Source: Massariosphaeria phaeospora (lineage: Eukaryota > Ascomycota > Dothideomycetes > Pleosporales). Taken from it: 64,000 nt of DNA. Position numbers and translations under genes: made by a program. Position 1 is the stretch's first letter. Each line of letters begins with the position of its first letter. Below the pieces are notes generated by a model. It was not told the origin of the DNA. It did not search any database and saw only the letters and a list, made by a program, of their open reading frames with translations. Shown here in pieces: positions 22,401 through 32,733 of this stretch. Location: NCBI GenBank assembly GCA_011032825.1, contig JAADJZ010000003.1:2046001-2110000 (forward strand), written 5' to 3'.

Positions 22401-23011
22401 CGAGGTCAGTTGTTGGAGGTTGGATACGCCACTGGCTCTGGGCGCGCGAGGGCAAGAAACCATCGCAGCCATTGATTTCGCTCTCACACCCCGCCATCTT
22501 CGAACTTGTTGGGCTGCCCAAGAATTACGACACATTGACAGACGAAGCGATGCGGCGCAAGTGCCCCACTACGGGAAAGGAGCTAACAGATCCGTGTGTC
22601 TGCCTCTTCTGCGGCGAGATGATGTGTAGTCAAGTGGTGTGTTGCATGACGGACAGGAATAGAGGGGGATGCAACCAACATCAAGCCAAGTAGGTTGACT
22701 TGGTTTCCTATATGCGGGTGGTGGCATGCTAACATGTAAACAGATGCGGTGGCAACATCGGCCTCTTCATCAACATCCGCAAGTGTATGGTGCTTTTCTT
22801 GAACCTCGATCACGGCACATGGGCAGTCGCGCCATATCTCGACAAGCACGGAGAGGTGGATCCGACATTGCGAAGACACCATCAATTGTTTCTGAACCAG
22901 AAGCGGTATGACCTGCTGCTGAGGAAAGCGTGGCTGGAGGGGGGCATCCAGAGTCTGATTGCTCGCAGACTCGAAGGCGACATCAACAACGGGGGATGGG
23001 AAACGCTTTGA
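16463..23011 (+). CDS. UBR1: N-end-rule E3 ubiquitin ligase Ubr1
   Basis: Two exons (16463-22689 and 22744-23011) encode 2164 residues. Ubr1 recognises proteins with destabilising N-terminal residues and ubiquitinates them with an E2 for proteasomal degradation. In order: UBR-box zinc domain (about residues 87-155: CGHIF, CKTCTTDETCVLCARCF, CCDCGDDEAW); ClpS-like N-domain (about 240-300: FALVLWNDEKHTVNDV); a long acidic low-complexity insert with PPPPPP (about 400-500); helical scaffold; RING-H2 (about 1355-1520: CIMCQEE, CGHIMHYSCFEVYL, FMCPLCK) with an unusually long spacer; and a C-terminal cap holding CLFCGEMMCSQ and HGTWAVAPYLDKHGE. The intron splits a Lys codon next to the final zinc cluster (QHQAK/CGGNIG). 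ATG 16463 is the first in frame. Confidence 0.93.
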
Positions 23012-23020
23012 CAATAGGTA

Positions 23021-23045
23021 GTATACGGGATACAATAGGGCTTTG
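23021..23045 (+). repeat. Dispersed 25 bp motif, copy D (3' of UBR1)
   Basis: GTATACGGGATACAATAGGG followed by CTTTG, starting 10 bp after the UBR1 stop codon. Confidence 0.6.
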
Positions 23046-23214
23046 CAACGAGTATGGTGACGTGTTTACGTGGTGCTAGAAAGTGGCATGCTGTCCAGAG
23101 GGATGATTAATTGCCCGGCCAAGCCACCTCGCGCTAGTACCGATGGGGCCGAAGCCACTAGTTTCCACTTTTTGCGTTGCATATGTCGTCGGGCCGTGTC
23201 TGATGATTGACGTC

Positions 23215-23260
23215 TGTTGCCTCATCTGTTGCATCGTCTGTTGCCTCGTCTGTTGCCTCG
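23215..23260. repeat. Imperfect 12 bp repeat TCTGTTGCCTCG before the Mtf2-like gene
   Basis: About four imperfect copies of (T/A)CTGTTGCCTC end 3 bp before the start codon at 23263. If this start is used, the repeat is transcribed as leader. Translating it would give a Cys-rich run that is unlikely to be protein. Confidence 0.75.
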
Positions 23261-23262
23261 CC

Positions 23263-24570
23263 ATGGCTGCGTGCTCCACGACGCTCGGCCGCGCTCTGGC
23301 CCGCGCAAAGCCAACGACACTGACGCCCTTCCTCTACCAGACGGCCACGCTCCAGCAGTGCAGGCCCGCGGCGCGTGTCCTGGGCCGCCGGAGCCTGGCG
23401 TCGCGCGCCCCCCACGACGACCATGTCCCCTTTGCTGATGGCGAGGCGCTCCCGCCCAGCGTCGACGCGGCCGAAGCGGCGCGCCGGACCACCATCACCG
23501 GCCCCGAGCGCGCCGCCTTCGAGACGCTCTACAAGGCGGCCAGCGCCGACGGCCACCCGCACGCCGACACGCCCTTCCAGCCCGAGATCGACCGAGCGGC
23601 CGACGAGTACGACGAAGACGACGCCCACGAGAAGCCGTCGGCCTCGCTCGACTCGCTGTTCGATGCCGTGCTCTCGGGGCTGCCACCCCCTGGCCAGCGG
23701 CCAGCCCAGCACAAGAAGAAGCGACCGGTCGAGAACCTGGCCACTCTTGCCGAGAAGATTCTGCGGCCCGAGCTGGAGGAGGCGCGCAAGAGGAGTCGAA
23801 AGGACGCTACGGCCGAGGCAGCCCGGATCAGGGCAATTCGGCAGGCAGAGAAGACCAGAGTGGCGCAGCTGCTGGAGAGCGCGCAGACTGATCGCGAACT
23901 GTGGGAGACATTGGATCGTGAGGTCTTTGATCTTATTCGCAAACTCGACCTCGATGGTCTCAAGCAAAACAACCAGCAGCAAGACGCCACAACAACGACG
24001 GGTACTTCAAGCTTTTCAACACCGCCCACGAGTACCGCGCACCATGCCTCGCAAGGCCCCGCGAACTCCGATCCGCGCATACTCTTCCCCAATTATCCTT
24101 ACCATCTTACCGTAGCTGCCAACTTACTGCGCACTAATTTCCCTTCTTCGGCACTGCCACTCAACATACTATCAACCATAAAGTCTCTCGGACGCTCTTC
24201 TTACGCCCTCGGCGCAACCACCCTCTTATACCGGCTCCTCATCCGCACGGCATGGGTTCAATATGCATCGTACGACTACATTGACGAGCTACTCCGCGAC
24301 ATGGACAACGGGGGCATAGAGACCGATCCCGAGACGCTGAAGCTGCTGGACGACATCTTGACAGAATATCAGGATGCGATGGCGGGCAGGTTGGGTACCA
24401 ATATCCGCAGCGTGTGGTCCATGGACCAGTTTGCCGAGGGCATCAAAAAGATACGGGCATGGCGCGAGACGGTGGCCATTCGTCTGGGTACTTCGGCACA
24501 TCATCAAGGACCTGTGAGGCGCAAAACGGGCTATGGAGACGCGCGTCCAGTTCATAGCCACCTGAGGTAA
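23263..24570 (+). CDS. Mitochondrial Mtf2/Nam1-like protein
   Basis: A single exon of 435 residues. The first 60 residues are rich in Arg, Ala, Ser and Thr with no early acidic residue, typical of a mitochondrial presequence (MAACSTTLGRALARAKPTTL). The middle is acidic and then strongly helical and charged (PELEEARKRSRKDATAEAA, ELWETLDREVFDLIRKLDL). The C-terminal domain, about residues 260-420, contains DPRILFPNYPYHLTVAANLL and LYRLLIRTAWVQYASYDYID, which I associate with the Mtf2 C-terminal domain found in proteins of mitochondrial transcript processing and translation. The ORF extends 40 codons upstream, but only through a Cys-rich repeat translation, so ATG 23263 was chosen. Family assignment is from memory of the domain. 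Confidence 0.75.
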   Translation: MAACSTTLGRALARAKPTTLTPFLYQTATLQQCRPAARVLGRRSLASRAPHDDHVPFADGEALPPSVDAAEAARRTTITGPERAAFETLYKAASADGHPHADTPFQPEIDRAADEYDEDDAHEKPSASLDSLFDAVLSGLPPPGQRPAQHKKKRPVENLATLAEKILRPELEEARKRSRKDATAEAARIRAIRQAEKTRVAQLLESAQTDRELWETLDREVFDLIRKLDLDGLKQNNQQQDATTTTGTSSFSTPPTSTAHHASQGPANSDPRILFPNYPYHLTVAANLLRTNFPSSALPLNILSTIKSLGRSSYALGATTLLYRLLIRTAWVQYASYDYIDELLRDMDNGGIETDPETLKLLDDILTEYQDAMAGRLGTNIRSVWSMDQFAEGIKKIRAWRETVAIRLGTSAHHQGPVRRKTGYGDARPVHSHLR

Positions 24571-24983
24571 ACTGTTAGGTACGACGTTGAATCTCGAGAT
24601 TGCAAGTGCAGAACCGCTCGGCGTAGAGCTGGGATTATGCCATGTAAGGCGGGCGATGCTTTACTGCTGAGATTGATAATGATAATCTTGAGACAAAAAC
24701 CATGATACGTAGCTGTACGATCGTGCAGAAATGTACGAGAGCTTTATGGTAAATTTGAACCAACCCAGGGGTGACAGGTATTGTGGTAGAGAAGATGGGC
24801 AATTACAATGGACACCCCCTCATGACAGACAAGCTTCATATAGTTATTCAAGTAAATCACCTACCTTATATTCATCAAATAACGCACGTCTAAACTAAAC
24901 TCATGCTTCCATAGCACTCATAGTAAGCAGTTATAGTAAACTTATGTACTATAAGAAGACTGGCACTCTTCGCATTTTCTCTT
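24571..24983. other. Intergenic, convergent with frq
   Basis: AT-rich tail-to-tail region holding the 3' flanks of the Mtf2-like gene and of frq. No gene seen. An antisense transcript into frq, as in Neurospora, would have to start around here, but no signal for one is visible. Confidence 0.5.
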
Positions 24984-27843
24984 TCATCCCTCACCGATTT
25001 CTTCACTGCGAAACCGGGCTCCGGATGTGTTCACAGGACTACTAAGCCCACTTCCGCCTCCTGCCGTAGCAGCGGAGCTGCCCGCCGGAATGTCTTCAGC
25101 TAGTCGTTCCGCCAGCACAGCATCGTATTCACGTTCACTCAACCGGACGGACTTTGGATCCAACCTCCTAGCAGTAGCAAGTAAATCGACCGAATCGTCA
25201 GAGTCTTCTTCGCCTTCGCTGTCTTCGGTATCGCGACTCAGCAGGCTATCTGATCGACCCGTATATGTTGATGAAAGGTTGCGAAACTGAAATGTAGTGG
25301 CGACGCCGTTCTCTGCCGAGGAACTGGCTGTAGAAGGCCTAGAGGAAACATCGGATTCTAGATCAGAGTCTACATCCCCCGAGGACTTCGAGTTAAAAGG
25401 AAGAAAAGAGGGGGTTGGAAGCACGGAGCTCGGGAGTGACGTTCGCGAAGTGGATATAATTTCTTCCTTGATCCCATGCGGGCCGGTCGATGACGCAAAC
25501 CCTCGAAATTTTGGTAATGCACGCTGCTGCAATAGCTGTAGAATCTTCTTGGGATAGAGGCGTGACTTCTGGCGTGGTGTCACCTCCGTCGATGATTGTT
25601 GAGAGCGTTTGACTTTGATCAAGAAGTTGTCATCCGGTTGCACACCTCCAAGTCCTGCCACCCGGAAATCCACAGTCTCGGGGCTGTTCTCGCCAATGTC
25701 GTTGCGCAAAGCTTCGGGTGAAAATGCAAAGTCTTCACCACTTAATGAGAGCCGTTCCTCATCTTTCGGTTCTGCCTCCGTTGGAAAGGTGTCTATGGGG
25801 CCTCTTGGTTCACTAAGATCGGAGACGTGGGTTCGGGTTTGAGGTTGTGAAGGTACTCCAAGAGGATGAGCCGTGATGTGCTTGTACGACGTAGGAACTG
25901 TGACTGAAAATCCGCTATAATTGCGATCACCGCTTAAATCAGTACAGAATTTTGCCTTGTAGAAGATGATGGGTCCATCTTCACGCCTCGTCTTGGAAGA
26001 CGAGTTGCACATCGCAGAACTACCAAAGCCGGAAGAATTTCCGCGCCGGAGAGGCTGAATTGGAGAATTATTCGACGAATCCATATCCATATCGTAGACA
26101 TCGTCATCATTATCAAGTTCGTCCTTGTGGAAGAATATCGGCGTATATGTGAGCTTGTCCTGGTTATATACTCGAAGGGCTTGCGCTGTTTGCCTAGCCT
26201 GGCTTCTTGCATCCCCAACGAATTCACTACTACCCCTATGGTGAGTTTTGAGCCGCTTTGCAGACGATTTCGAGCTAGAACCGACAGCAACATCGTCCGG
26301 AGAATTGCCGGTGACACATTCCGAAGAGCTATCGCCACTATTCCGGGTCACGCTTTGCCCGCCTTTCCACCGTATCTTACGCCCGTCATCCGATAACTCT
26401 AGCATCGAACTGCACTCAGTAACGGCGTCTTTTATGAAGTCCGGCGTAACGTTGAAGGTGTGCAATTGGGCCAAGTTGATAAGGAGGTTGAGATATAACC
26501 ACCCATGACCGTCTTCAGGCGCTTCGCCGAATGATATGTTAGGTGGTGAGAAACCAAGATGCCGGATGTAGTCCATGTTTTCTGTTGGAACCTGGGCTCG
26601 AAACGGGTCCAGATCCATTGGACGTGTAGGACGCTGATCAGGCGATCCGGAACCCGTAAAATCCTGTTCAGTGATAGCAAGGGCTGGGCGCAGAGTTTGA
26701 AGCGACTCCGAAGCATAGCCAGTGATATCTTCGTCTTCGGCCTGCACTGGCATAATGCGCGCCTCACGAACGCCTTCTCTTTGAAATCTCTGACCCGTGG
26801 CTTCCTTCTCTTGACGGTCCGCCATGGCCGCCGACTGGGCAACCTCCTCTTGCTGCATGGGCTGCGGATGGCTTCCAGGCGCCGATTGCTTGCCGGCGAA
26901 GATCTGCTCTAGGCGACGGACTACTAACTCCTGTTTCGATTTTTCAGTCATAGGGGCATGGTCCCTAGGTAGCAAACCAACAGGAATATCGTAAAGATAC
27001 GATTGAACATTTTCCTGGTTTCTATTGTATTGAGCCCTGCTCATTTTGCGAAGATCAGAAGTTTGTAGCGAGGACGACGGGCGTGAAAAAGCTGGGTTGG
27101 ACGGACCGGATACCGAATTCTGCCCAGAGGCATAGCCGGACTCAGCGAAGCGGAACGTATGCGAGGAGGCAGTCTTGTCGGTCCCGAGGGGCGGCTCAGA
27201 CGAGATGGGCGGGTAGCTGCTCTCCGGCCCATCGTCAAGATCGGCAGCAAACTTTTGAAGCATCTCTTCTAGCTCCCTCTTCTTGTGGTTGGGCAGCCCG
27301 TGAAAGCGGACCTCGAAAAGCTTCTCGTCTTGCAGATGTGGGTCCTGGAGCTTCTCATACCTCCTCAACTTCTGCTTGAGCTTCTTGTTTACCACGGTCA
27401 AATCATCAATCACACCCCGATATTCCTCTGAGCTGCTTCCGCCAGTGGCCCTGTGCACAAAAAGCGGGCGGCGGGACATGGACGATTGCTGGTGCACGGC
27501 AGAACGAGGGTCTAGTGTGTCAGGCGGCGTACTCGAGGGCGACGAGTTGCGGAGGAAGAAAGGCGGGTCATCTGCAAGAGCACAGATCAGCGCTTGAGGG
27601 TGCCTACGGCCAGAGCGACTCACTGTCGACAAACGAGGCATTGCTCTGGAGGGCGTGGTTGTTGGTACTGTCGAACCAATTGCCGGCGTCACTGCTGCCA
27701 CCCGAGCTGTGCTTGGTAGCCTGGCGTGCGCATGGCGGAGCGGCGCGGCGGAGGGAGACGCTTTGGTGTGCCGGCGGGCGTCGGGGATGGGGCGCAAGGG
27801 GCCCGCTCGTCGGCGTGAGGTGGTGCTGAGGGCGAGAGGCCAT
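24984..27843 (-). CDS. frq: Circadian clock protein FREQUENCY
   Basis: Two minus-strand exons (27843-27624 and 27571-24984) encode 935 residues (Neurospora FRQ: 989). FRQ binds the helicase FRH and casein kinase 1 and represses the White Collar Complex, closing the clock feedback loop. Landmarks in order: N-terminal SSDAGNWFDSTNN and DPPFFLRNSS; coiled coil for dimerisation at about 115-185 (YRGVIDDLTVVNKKLKQKL, FEVRFHGLPNHKKRELEEM); MSRAQYNRNQENVQSYLYDI; casein-kinase contact region around GYASESLQTLRP and DYIRHLGFSPP; the hallmark HGWLYLNLLINLAQLHTFNV; Ser-rich PEST-like tracts; and FRH-contact region around YTPIFFHKDELDNDD and GPIIFYKAKFCTDLSGD. Start 27843 gives the conserved PRRPPAHQSVSLR N terminus. 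The 52 nt intron separates Met1 from Met105, a likely second start. Confidence 0.95.
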
Positions 27844-27977
27844 GGCCGGGCAGCACGCTCAGCGTGGCATGCGCGGTTGCTGGGCCGGGGCGTGAGTGCA
27901 GCGACGGGCGCCGATGCTGGCGCTGGTGCTGGTGCTGGGTCGGAGGGCACGACCAACGGCGGGCGAGGGCACGCTGG

Positions 27978-27980
<3 letters not shown>

Positions 27981-28024
<44 letters not shown>
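27981..28024. repeat. Hexanucleotide repeat (GACGAG)7 upstream of frq
   Basis: Seven perfect units about 140-180 bp upstream of the frq start codon, in its promoter or leader. Confidence 0.9.
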
Positions 28025-28027
<3 letters not shown>

Positions 28028-28122
28028 GGGCAGCGGGTGCGGGTGCGGTGCCCCGAGGGCGGACGAGCGTCTGGCGGGCCCATGGTGGGAGGGGAGCAAG
28101 CATCTGGTGTCTCGTCGGTCTG

Positions 28123-28170
28123 CCTCGATCTCGGCGATCCAGGCAACTTCTTGGCGGCACGGCGATCGAG
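28123..28170 (-). promoter_or_regulatory. Candidate White-Collar light/clock element of frq
   Basis: Three GATC cores lie within 48 bp (28127 in CTCGATCTC, 28136 in GCGATCC, 28164 in GCGATCGAG), about 280-325 bp upstream of the frq start. A further GCGATCG lies near 28340. White Collar Complex sites in Neurospora frq are paired imperfect GATCGA-type repeats. This match is by motif only, and the region is GC-rich enough to give some GATC by chance. The rest of 27844-28651 holds no gene. Confidence 0.35.
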
Positions 28171-28651
28171 CGCGACCCTCCTGCCGTGGCCCAGACCGCG
28201 CGCGACATCGACGATGCCGTTGCTGCGCGCCGAACCCCCAAAACGCTGCGATGCTGCGATGCGGTCCCATGGCGCTGCTGATTGGCAGGCCGCGTTGCGC
28301 GCGCGGTACAAAGTACTGCTGCCCTTTGGTGCCCGGCGCTGCGATCGCGTCTGAAGTGTCCATCGTTGCTTGTCTGCAGCTGCTCCCCGTCTATTTCGGC
28401 TTCGCTGCTCGCTGCTCGCTGCCCGCCAATCAGTACATATCCCTTACTAACGTTCAATGAATATTGCAACTTCATTCAAAGCTGAGCTGAGGCATCAGAT
28501 CAGTGCTCAAGCCAGGCCTTGGGTATAGAATGCTCTGCCGCACCAAGGTACCATTCAGCATATTCTATCTTACACTGTTGGCATAGACATACCCGACCAA
28601 TGAGGCACAAAGGCTTCGGACAGCTAATGTGACCATGTCCGGAAGACGCCC

Positions 28652-29474
28652 TCATATCCTCACTCCTTTGTTTCTAAGAACGTTGAGGGCGGAATGCCCA
28701 GTATAGTCGACCCATCCACTCACGGCACCGAGGAAGCCTCCAACTTTTATAGCGTCTTCCAGTCGTGCATCGAGGAACTTCTCTGTCTCGACGAAGTCCT
28801 TTGATGTGTCCTGAGTCATGAAGACCTCCGTCGCGGAATACACGGCGGATAAACTCGCGCGTTTGGTATACCAGCTTGAGTCGACGCTCTTGTCGCCGGC
28901 AAGAAACCAGATTTCGTCTGCCAATTGGGCCAGCTCGTCCAAAGAGGCCGGGACATAGCTGGGTTGCGCCATAATCGCAAGTGCCTGGCAATAGTTAGTT
29001 CGCTGCTTACGCTCCGTAGACCAAATAACAAATCACCTCTTGCCAGCGGTGTATGACAGGCCGGTTAGCATGCAACCGCGCCAACGTCAACGCTCGGATT
29101 TTTGCGCCGATACTCGAGCTTCGTCCTTGTCCGCCTTCTGTAGGAAACTGCACTGTGTCCTTCAACGCCAGCCGCTGCATAACGAGGTGATAATTAACGA
29201 GGTCGAAGACGCCTCGCGGAAGTAGATTTGTGGAAACGTCGAGATATCCCGCATCGCACGCACCCAGTGTGAGGGCATTCAGCGTGAAGCCATAGCTGGG
29301 TACGTGAGATATGGAAGCGGAGAGAATGGCGGATTCGGCGGGCTGGAACGGCGGCGGCTGGGTGTATTCGTAAGAGTGGTAGAAACGTTGCAGCTTCAAG
29401 GCTGCTGCTGGACGACATGAGGTTGCTCGGAGTATCCCGAGTACGGAAACAGATGTTGGCGCTCTAGAAGCCAT
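28652..29474 (-). CDS. COQ9: Ubiquinone biosynthesis protein Coq9
   Basis: Two minus-strand exons (29474-29037 and 28984-28652) encode 256 residues. Coq9 is a lipid-binding protein of the mitochondrial CoQ synthome that works with the hydroxylase Coq7. The N terminus looks like a presequence (MASRAPTSVSVLGILRATSC). The TetR-like helical fold carries family blocks ILSASISHVPSYGFTLNALT, GACDAGYLDVSTNLLPRGVF and LVNYHL. Exon 2 starts at ALAIMAQPSYVPASLDELAQ and contains LADEIWFLAGDKSVDSSWY, YSATEVFMTQD and the terminal GHSALNVLRNKGVRI. An upstream in-frame ATG at 29516 would add 14 residues; 29474 gives the better presequence. It shares a 445 bp divergent promoter with CMR1. Confidence 0.9.
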
Positions 29475-29919
29475 GAGCAGGGGTGCAAAGGTCGGTCCGC
29501 GTGTAACAAATTCCAAGGTGGCTTTGGGATTAAGCCTCGAGCATCATCATGGCGGGTGGTCGTGGTGCGTCCACGGGTGCACCTGGCATGCGATGGACGG
29601 GAAGCTGAGCTGCGGGCCAAGTTGCTGGAACTAGGTAATAGGTAGGTCACGTGCCGCAGATCGCGTCCCGAGGTCCTGCGCCAGACGCGTCGTCGCCACA
29701 ACCATGGATCCTTCTTCCCCGACCTGCATGCGCCTCTTCTGCTTGCCACACTCTCCAAAGTTCACGACATTAGTGAACACGGGCAATTGCTCACTAGAAG
29801 CAGTGCTTTGTTTATAACATAATACCTACCTAAACCCGCAATATCGCCATCGCAATTCTACTTCTTGTTAGATCAACGAGAGCGGGTACCTTGGATCCTT
29901 GCCTCACAGCACCGTCGAT
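29475..29919. other. Divergent promoter COQ9/CMR1
   Basis: No gene. The minus-strand ORF 29396-29758 is a shadow with no domain. Confidence 0.5.
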
Positions 29920-31592
29920 ATGGCGCGGCAAAAGGTCGAGCTGAGCGAGTATGAGCGAAAGCGCCAGGAGAATATCGCGAAGACGCAGGCCCTGCTGCGG
30001 AATTTGGAGATGGAAGCGGCGGAGGCAGGACTAGCACCGACCTCAAAGGCTGCAGCTTCTACCAAATCCAGATCGAAAAAGCCAATGCCTAAGAAGATCA
30101 AACAGGAAGAAGTTGGGCCGCGCCGGACTTCGTCACGACTTAGAGGCATAGAGGCGGACAGCGCAGTGGCAAAACGCAAGGCAGAGGAAGAGCATGAAGT
30201 TCGGAGGGAAGCTGACCGCGCGAAAAGACAGCGTGTTAGCGACCCCTTTGACTTTAAAGATATACTAGTAGGGGGGAAAGAATGGGATCAGAACAGTAAC
30301 CTCCTGTCCGTTATTGGGCCCGCTAAACCACATGAACGCACCTTTGATACGGAGGACATCAAAGTGACGTCAGACAAAGAGTTGAGAGCACTGCGGGAGA
30401 AGATGAGTGCGCTACAACTCTGGGAAGACTACGAGCCCAATGAGATAAAGATTACCCCTGAGCGTATCGTAAGTCTTTGATCAATTTTAGTAATGTGAGC
30501 GACCATGGAATGAACTGACAGTTTTAGTATGCTATTGGGCTCCATCCCACTACGGAGAAACCTCTTGTATTTGCTGGGGATAAACTAGGAAACCTTGGTA
30601 TATGCGATTGCTCGCAGAAAGCGTCTGAAGTCAAGGAAGAGGATGACGAAGATGTTGAAACAGAGGGACCTAGCATCACCACCTTGAAGCCACATACACG
30701 AACTATACACACCTTTCAGTTCAGTCCACACAATTCTAACGCCCTATATTCGGCTTCATACGACTCCTCGGTGCGTAAGCTCGACCTTGCGAAAGGTGTC
30801 GCCGTCGAAGTATATTCGCCGCCTGAGGCAAGCGAAGACGCACCTTTATCGGGAGTAGAAATCTCGAAAGATAATCCAAACATGCTGTATTTCTCGACGC
30901 TAGATGGCCGTTTTGGCATATATGACATGCGCACGCCGGCTGAAGAATCTGCTGGGCTTGAAATATTTCAACTGTCAGACAAAAAGATTGGAGGGTTCAG
31001 CTTGCACCCCTTTCAGCCCCATCTGATTGCCACGGCCTCGTTAGACCGGACACTGAAAATTTGGGACCTTCGCAAGATCAAGGGCAAAGGGGAGCAGCGA
31101 TTGCCAGCCTTGGTTGGGGAGCATGAAAGTAGACTTTCAGTATCACACGCCGCGTGGAACTCGGCCGGTCAGGTCGCGACAGCTTCCTACGATGACACGA
31201 TAAAAATACATGACTTTAGCAAATGTGCAGATTGGACGGCTGGCACATCTCTGACTGATGCTGAGATGAAGCCCTCAGTCGTGATACCACACAACAATCA
31301 GACAGGGCGATGGGTCACAATGTATGTGTTATTGCCACCTATGTGTCAAGCTGACCCTAACAACACTTTTAGACTACGACCGCAGTGGCAACTGCACCCC
31401 CAAGATAACGTCCAGCGCTTCTGTATTGGCAACATGAATAGATTTGTGGATATTTACACATCCAAAGGTCAGCAACTTGCGCAACTTGGAGGCGAAGGCA
31501 TCACTGCAGTGCCATCGGTCGCTAGATTCCATCCTACCCAAGACTGGGTCGCGGCCGGGACCGCCAGTGGGAAGCTGTGTCTGTGGATGTAG
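29920..31592 (+). CDS. CMR1: WD40 DNA damage-binding protein Cmr1
   Basis: Three exons (29920-30468, 30528-31321, 31373-31592) encode 520 residues. Cmr1 is a nuclear WD40 protein that binds damaged DNA and gathers in intranuclear quality-control foci under replication stress. The basic N-terminal region ([20 protein letters not shown], then [11 protein letters not shown] and RRTSSRLRG) precedes a seven-bladed propeller: [88 protein letters not shown] and the last blade [20 protein letters not shown]. Intron 2 is 51 nt, divisible by three and free of stops, so retaining it would add 17 residues in frame. The start is the first ATG in the conserved frame. Confidence 0.92.
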
Positions 31593-32597
31593 TCTGTATG
31601 TTATCAAACCGCTCAGTGCAGGGAAGTTAACTGTTCTGATTATGGGTCTCTTAGCTTCGGCGATGAAGAGGTGTTTAGGATGGGTTGGAGGGTATATTGA
31701 GTACGGAGTTGTCGGCGCATGGGATATAGTACTAAGTAATCGTAGTGAACGGATGAATCCGGCAATACGTCCATATTGAACATGAAGCCGATACATGCCT
31801 TTGGCCACCAGCCCAGAGGCACTGTTACTCTGGGTCCAGTCGCCATAGCGGTCTCGTCTGCGCATCGCCGATTTGCCATGAGGAGTGCTACGATCAGTCA
31901 TGGTATCACAACCCCGAGAGTAACGCCTCATTTATGGTCAGCTCAAGATTCGACCAAAATTGTTCCCCGGTGCGTTACCACGGGTCCTGTTGTCGGACCG
32001 TGAGCGCTGTTTCTATTTAAGCGTTGTACCCCTGGAAGATGTTGACTGGACTACCAACCGATTCAAGTCAAAGGAGAAATTCGGCTTCGACGACACTATT
32101 AATAGTCCAAGCCGGAAGGGCCGGGGTAATTAAGGTGTGGCAGCGGGTCCCAATCCGGGGCCGTCTTTGGCGAAACGACGTCACTCGGTTGCATCGACAA
32201 CAACGGTCCACGAGCAGTAGCGTTGATCTTTTTCCAAGGCTATCATTCGCCTCGCGACGCAGACTATTGAATATTCCACCCAAGTGCGCCCTTCTGTCGC
32301 CCGCCCCGACGCCGGTAGTGCGTTCCTGTGACCTGCAACTATTGTTACCATGCCGATCCCCGTGCATCTATGCTTTGGTATGTAGCATGGAGACTGCACT
32401 GATTTAGGTAGCGTGCCAACATGCAACCTTTGCCGTGCCAAAACGCGGTCTGCAGGGCCCCGAGTATCCCGTACTCCACCGAATTAGGGCCACTGGTACC
32501 CTACCATCTATGATCCTACGTCCGAAAAGGCGTATGCCGAGGTGTTTAATCCACGTTCAACATGCAGTTCTTTATGGTTGCCCCTCACCAGGCCGAG
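31593..32597. other. Intergenic, CMR1 to phiA-like gene
   Basis: About 1 kb with no supported gene. Several ORFs of 75-185 codons overlap on both strands, but none has a domain, a signal peptide or fungal splice logic. Confidence 0.5.
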
Positions 32598-32605
32598 TAT
32601 AAGAG
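32598..32605 (+). promoter_or_regulatory. TATA box of the phiA-like gene
   Basis: TATAAGAG about 130 bp upstream of the start codon, followed by a CA/CT-rich leader, as is typical for abundant secreted fungal proteins. Confidence 0.55.
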
Positions 32606-32733
32606 GGTAGAGAAATGCCTCATTTCTATCCATCATCATCGCACATCGTTCTCAATTTCATAGAAATTCAATCATCAAGGACCTCACCTACATCTCATCC
32701 TCACCCGCACACTCGCTCCTACCGTTTTCAAAG

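Noticed and set aside
24984..28475. A single 1163-codon minus-strand ORF covering frq and its promoter
   Set aside because: The part upstream of 27571 reads through the intron and GC-rich promoter in a different frame from conserved exon 1. FRQ conservation fixes the spliced structure.
31374..31931. 185-codon minus-strand ORF at the 3' end of CMR1
   Set aside because: Overlaps the conserved last WD40 blade; composition is that of antisense.
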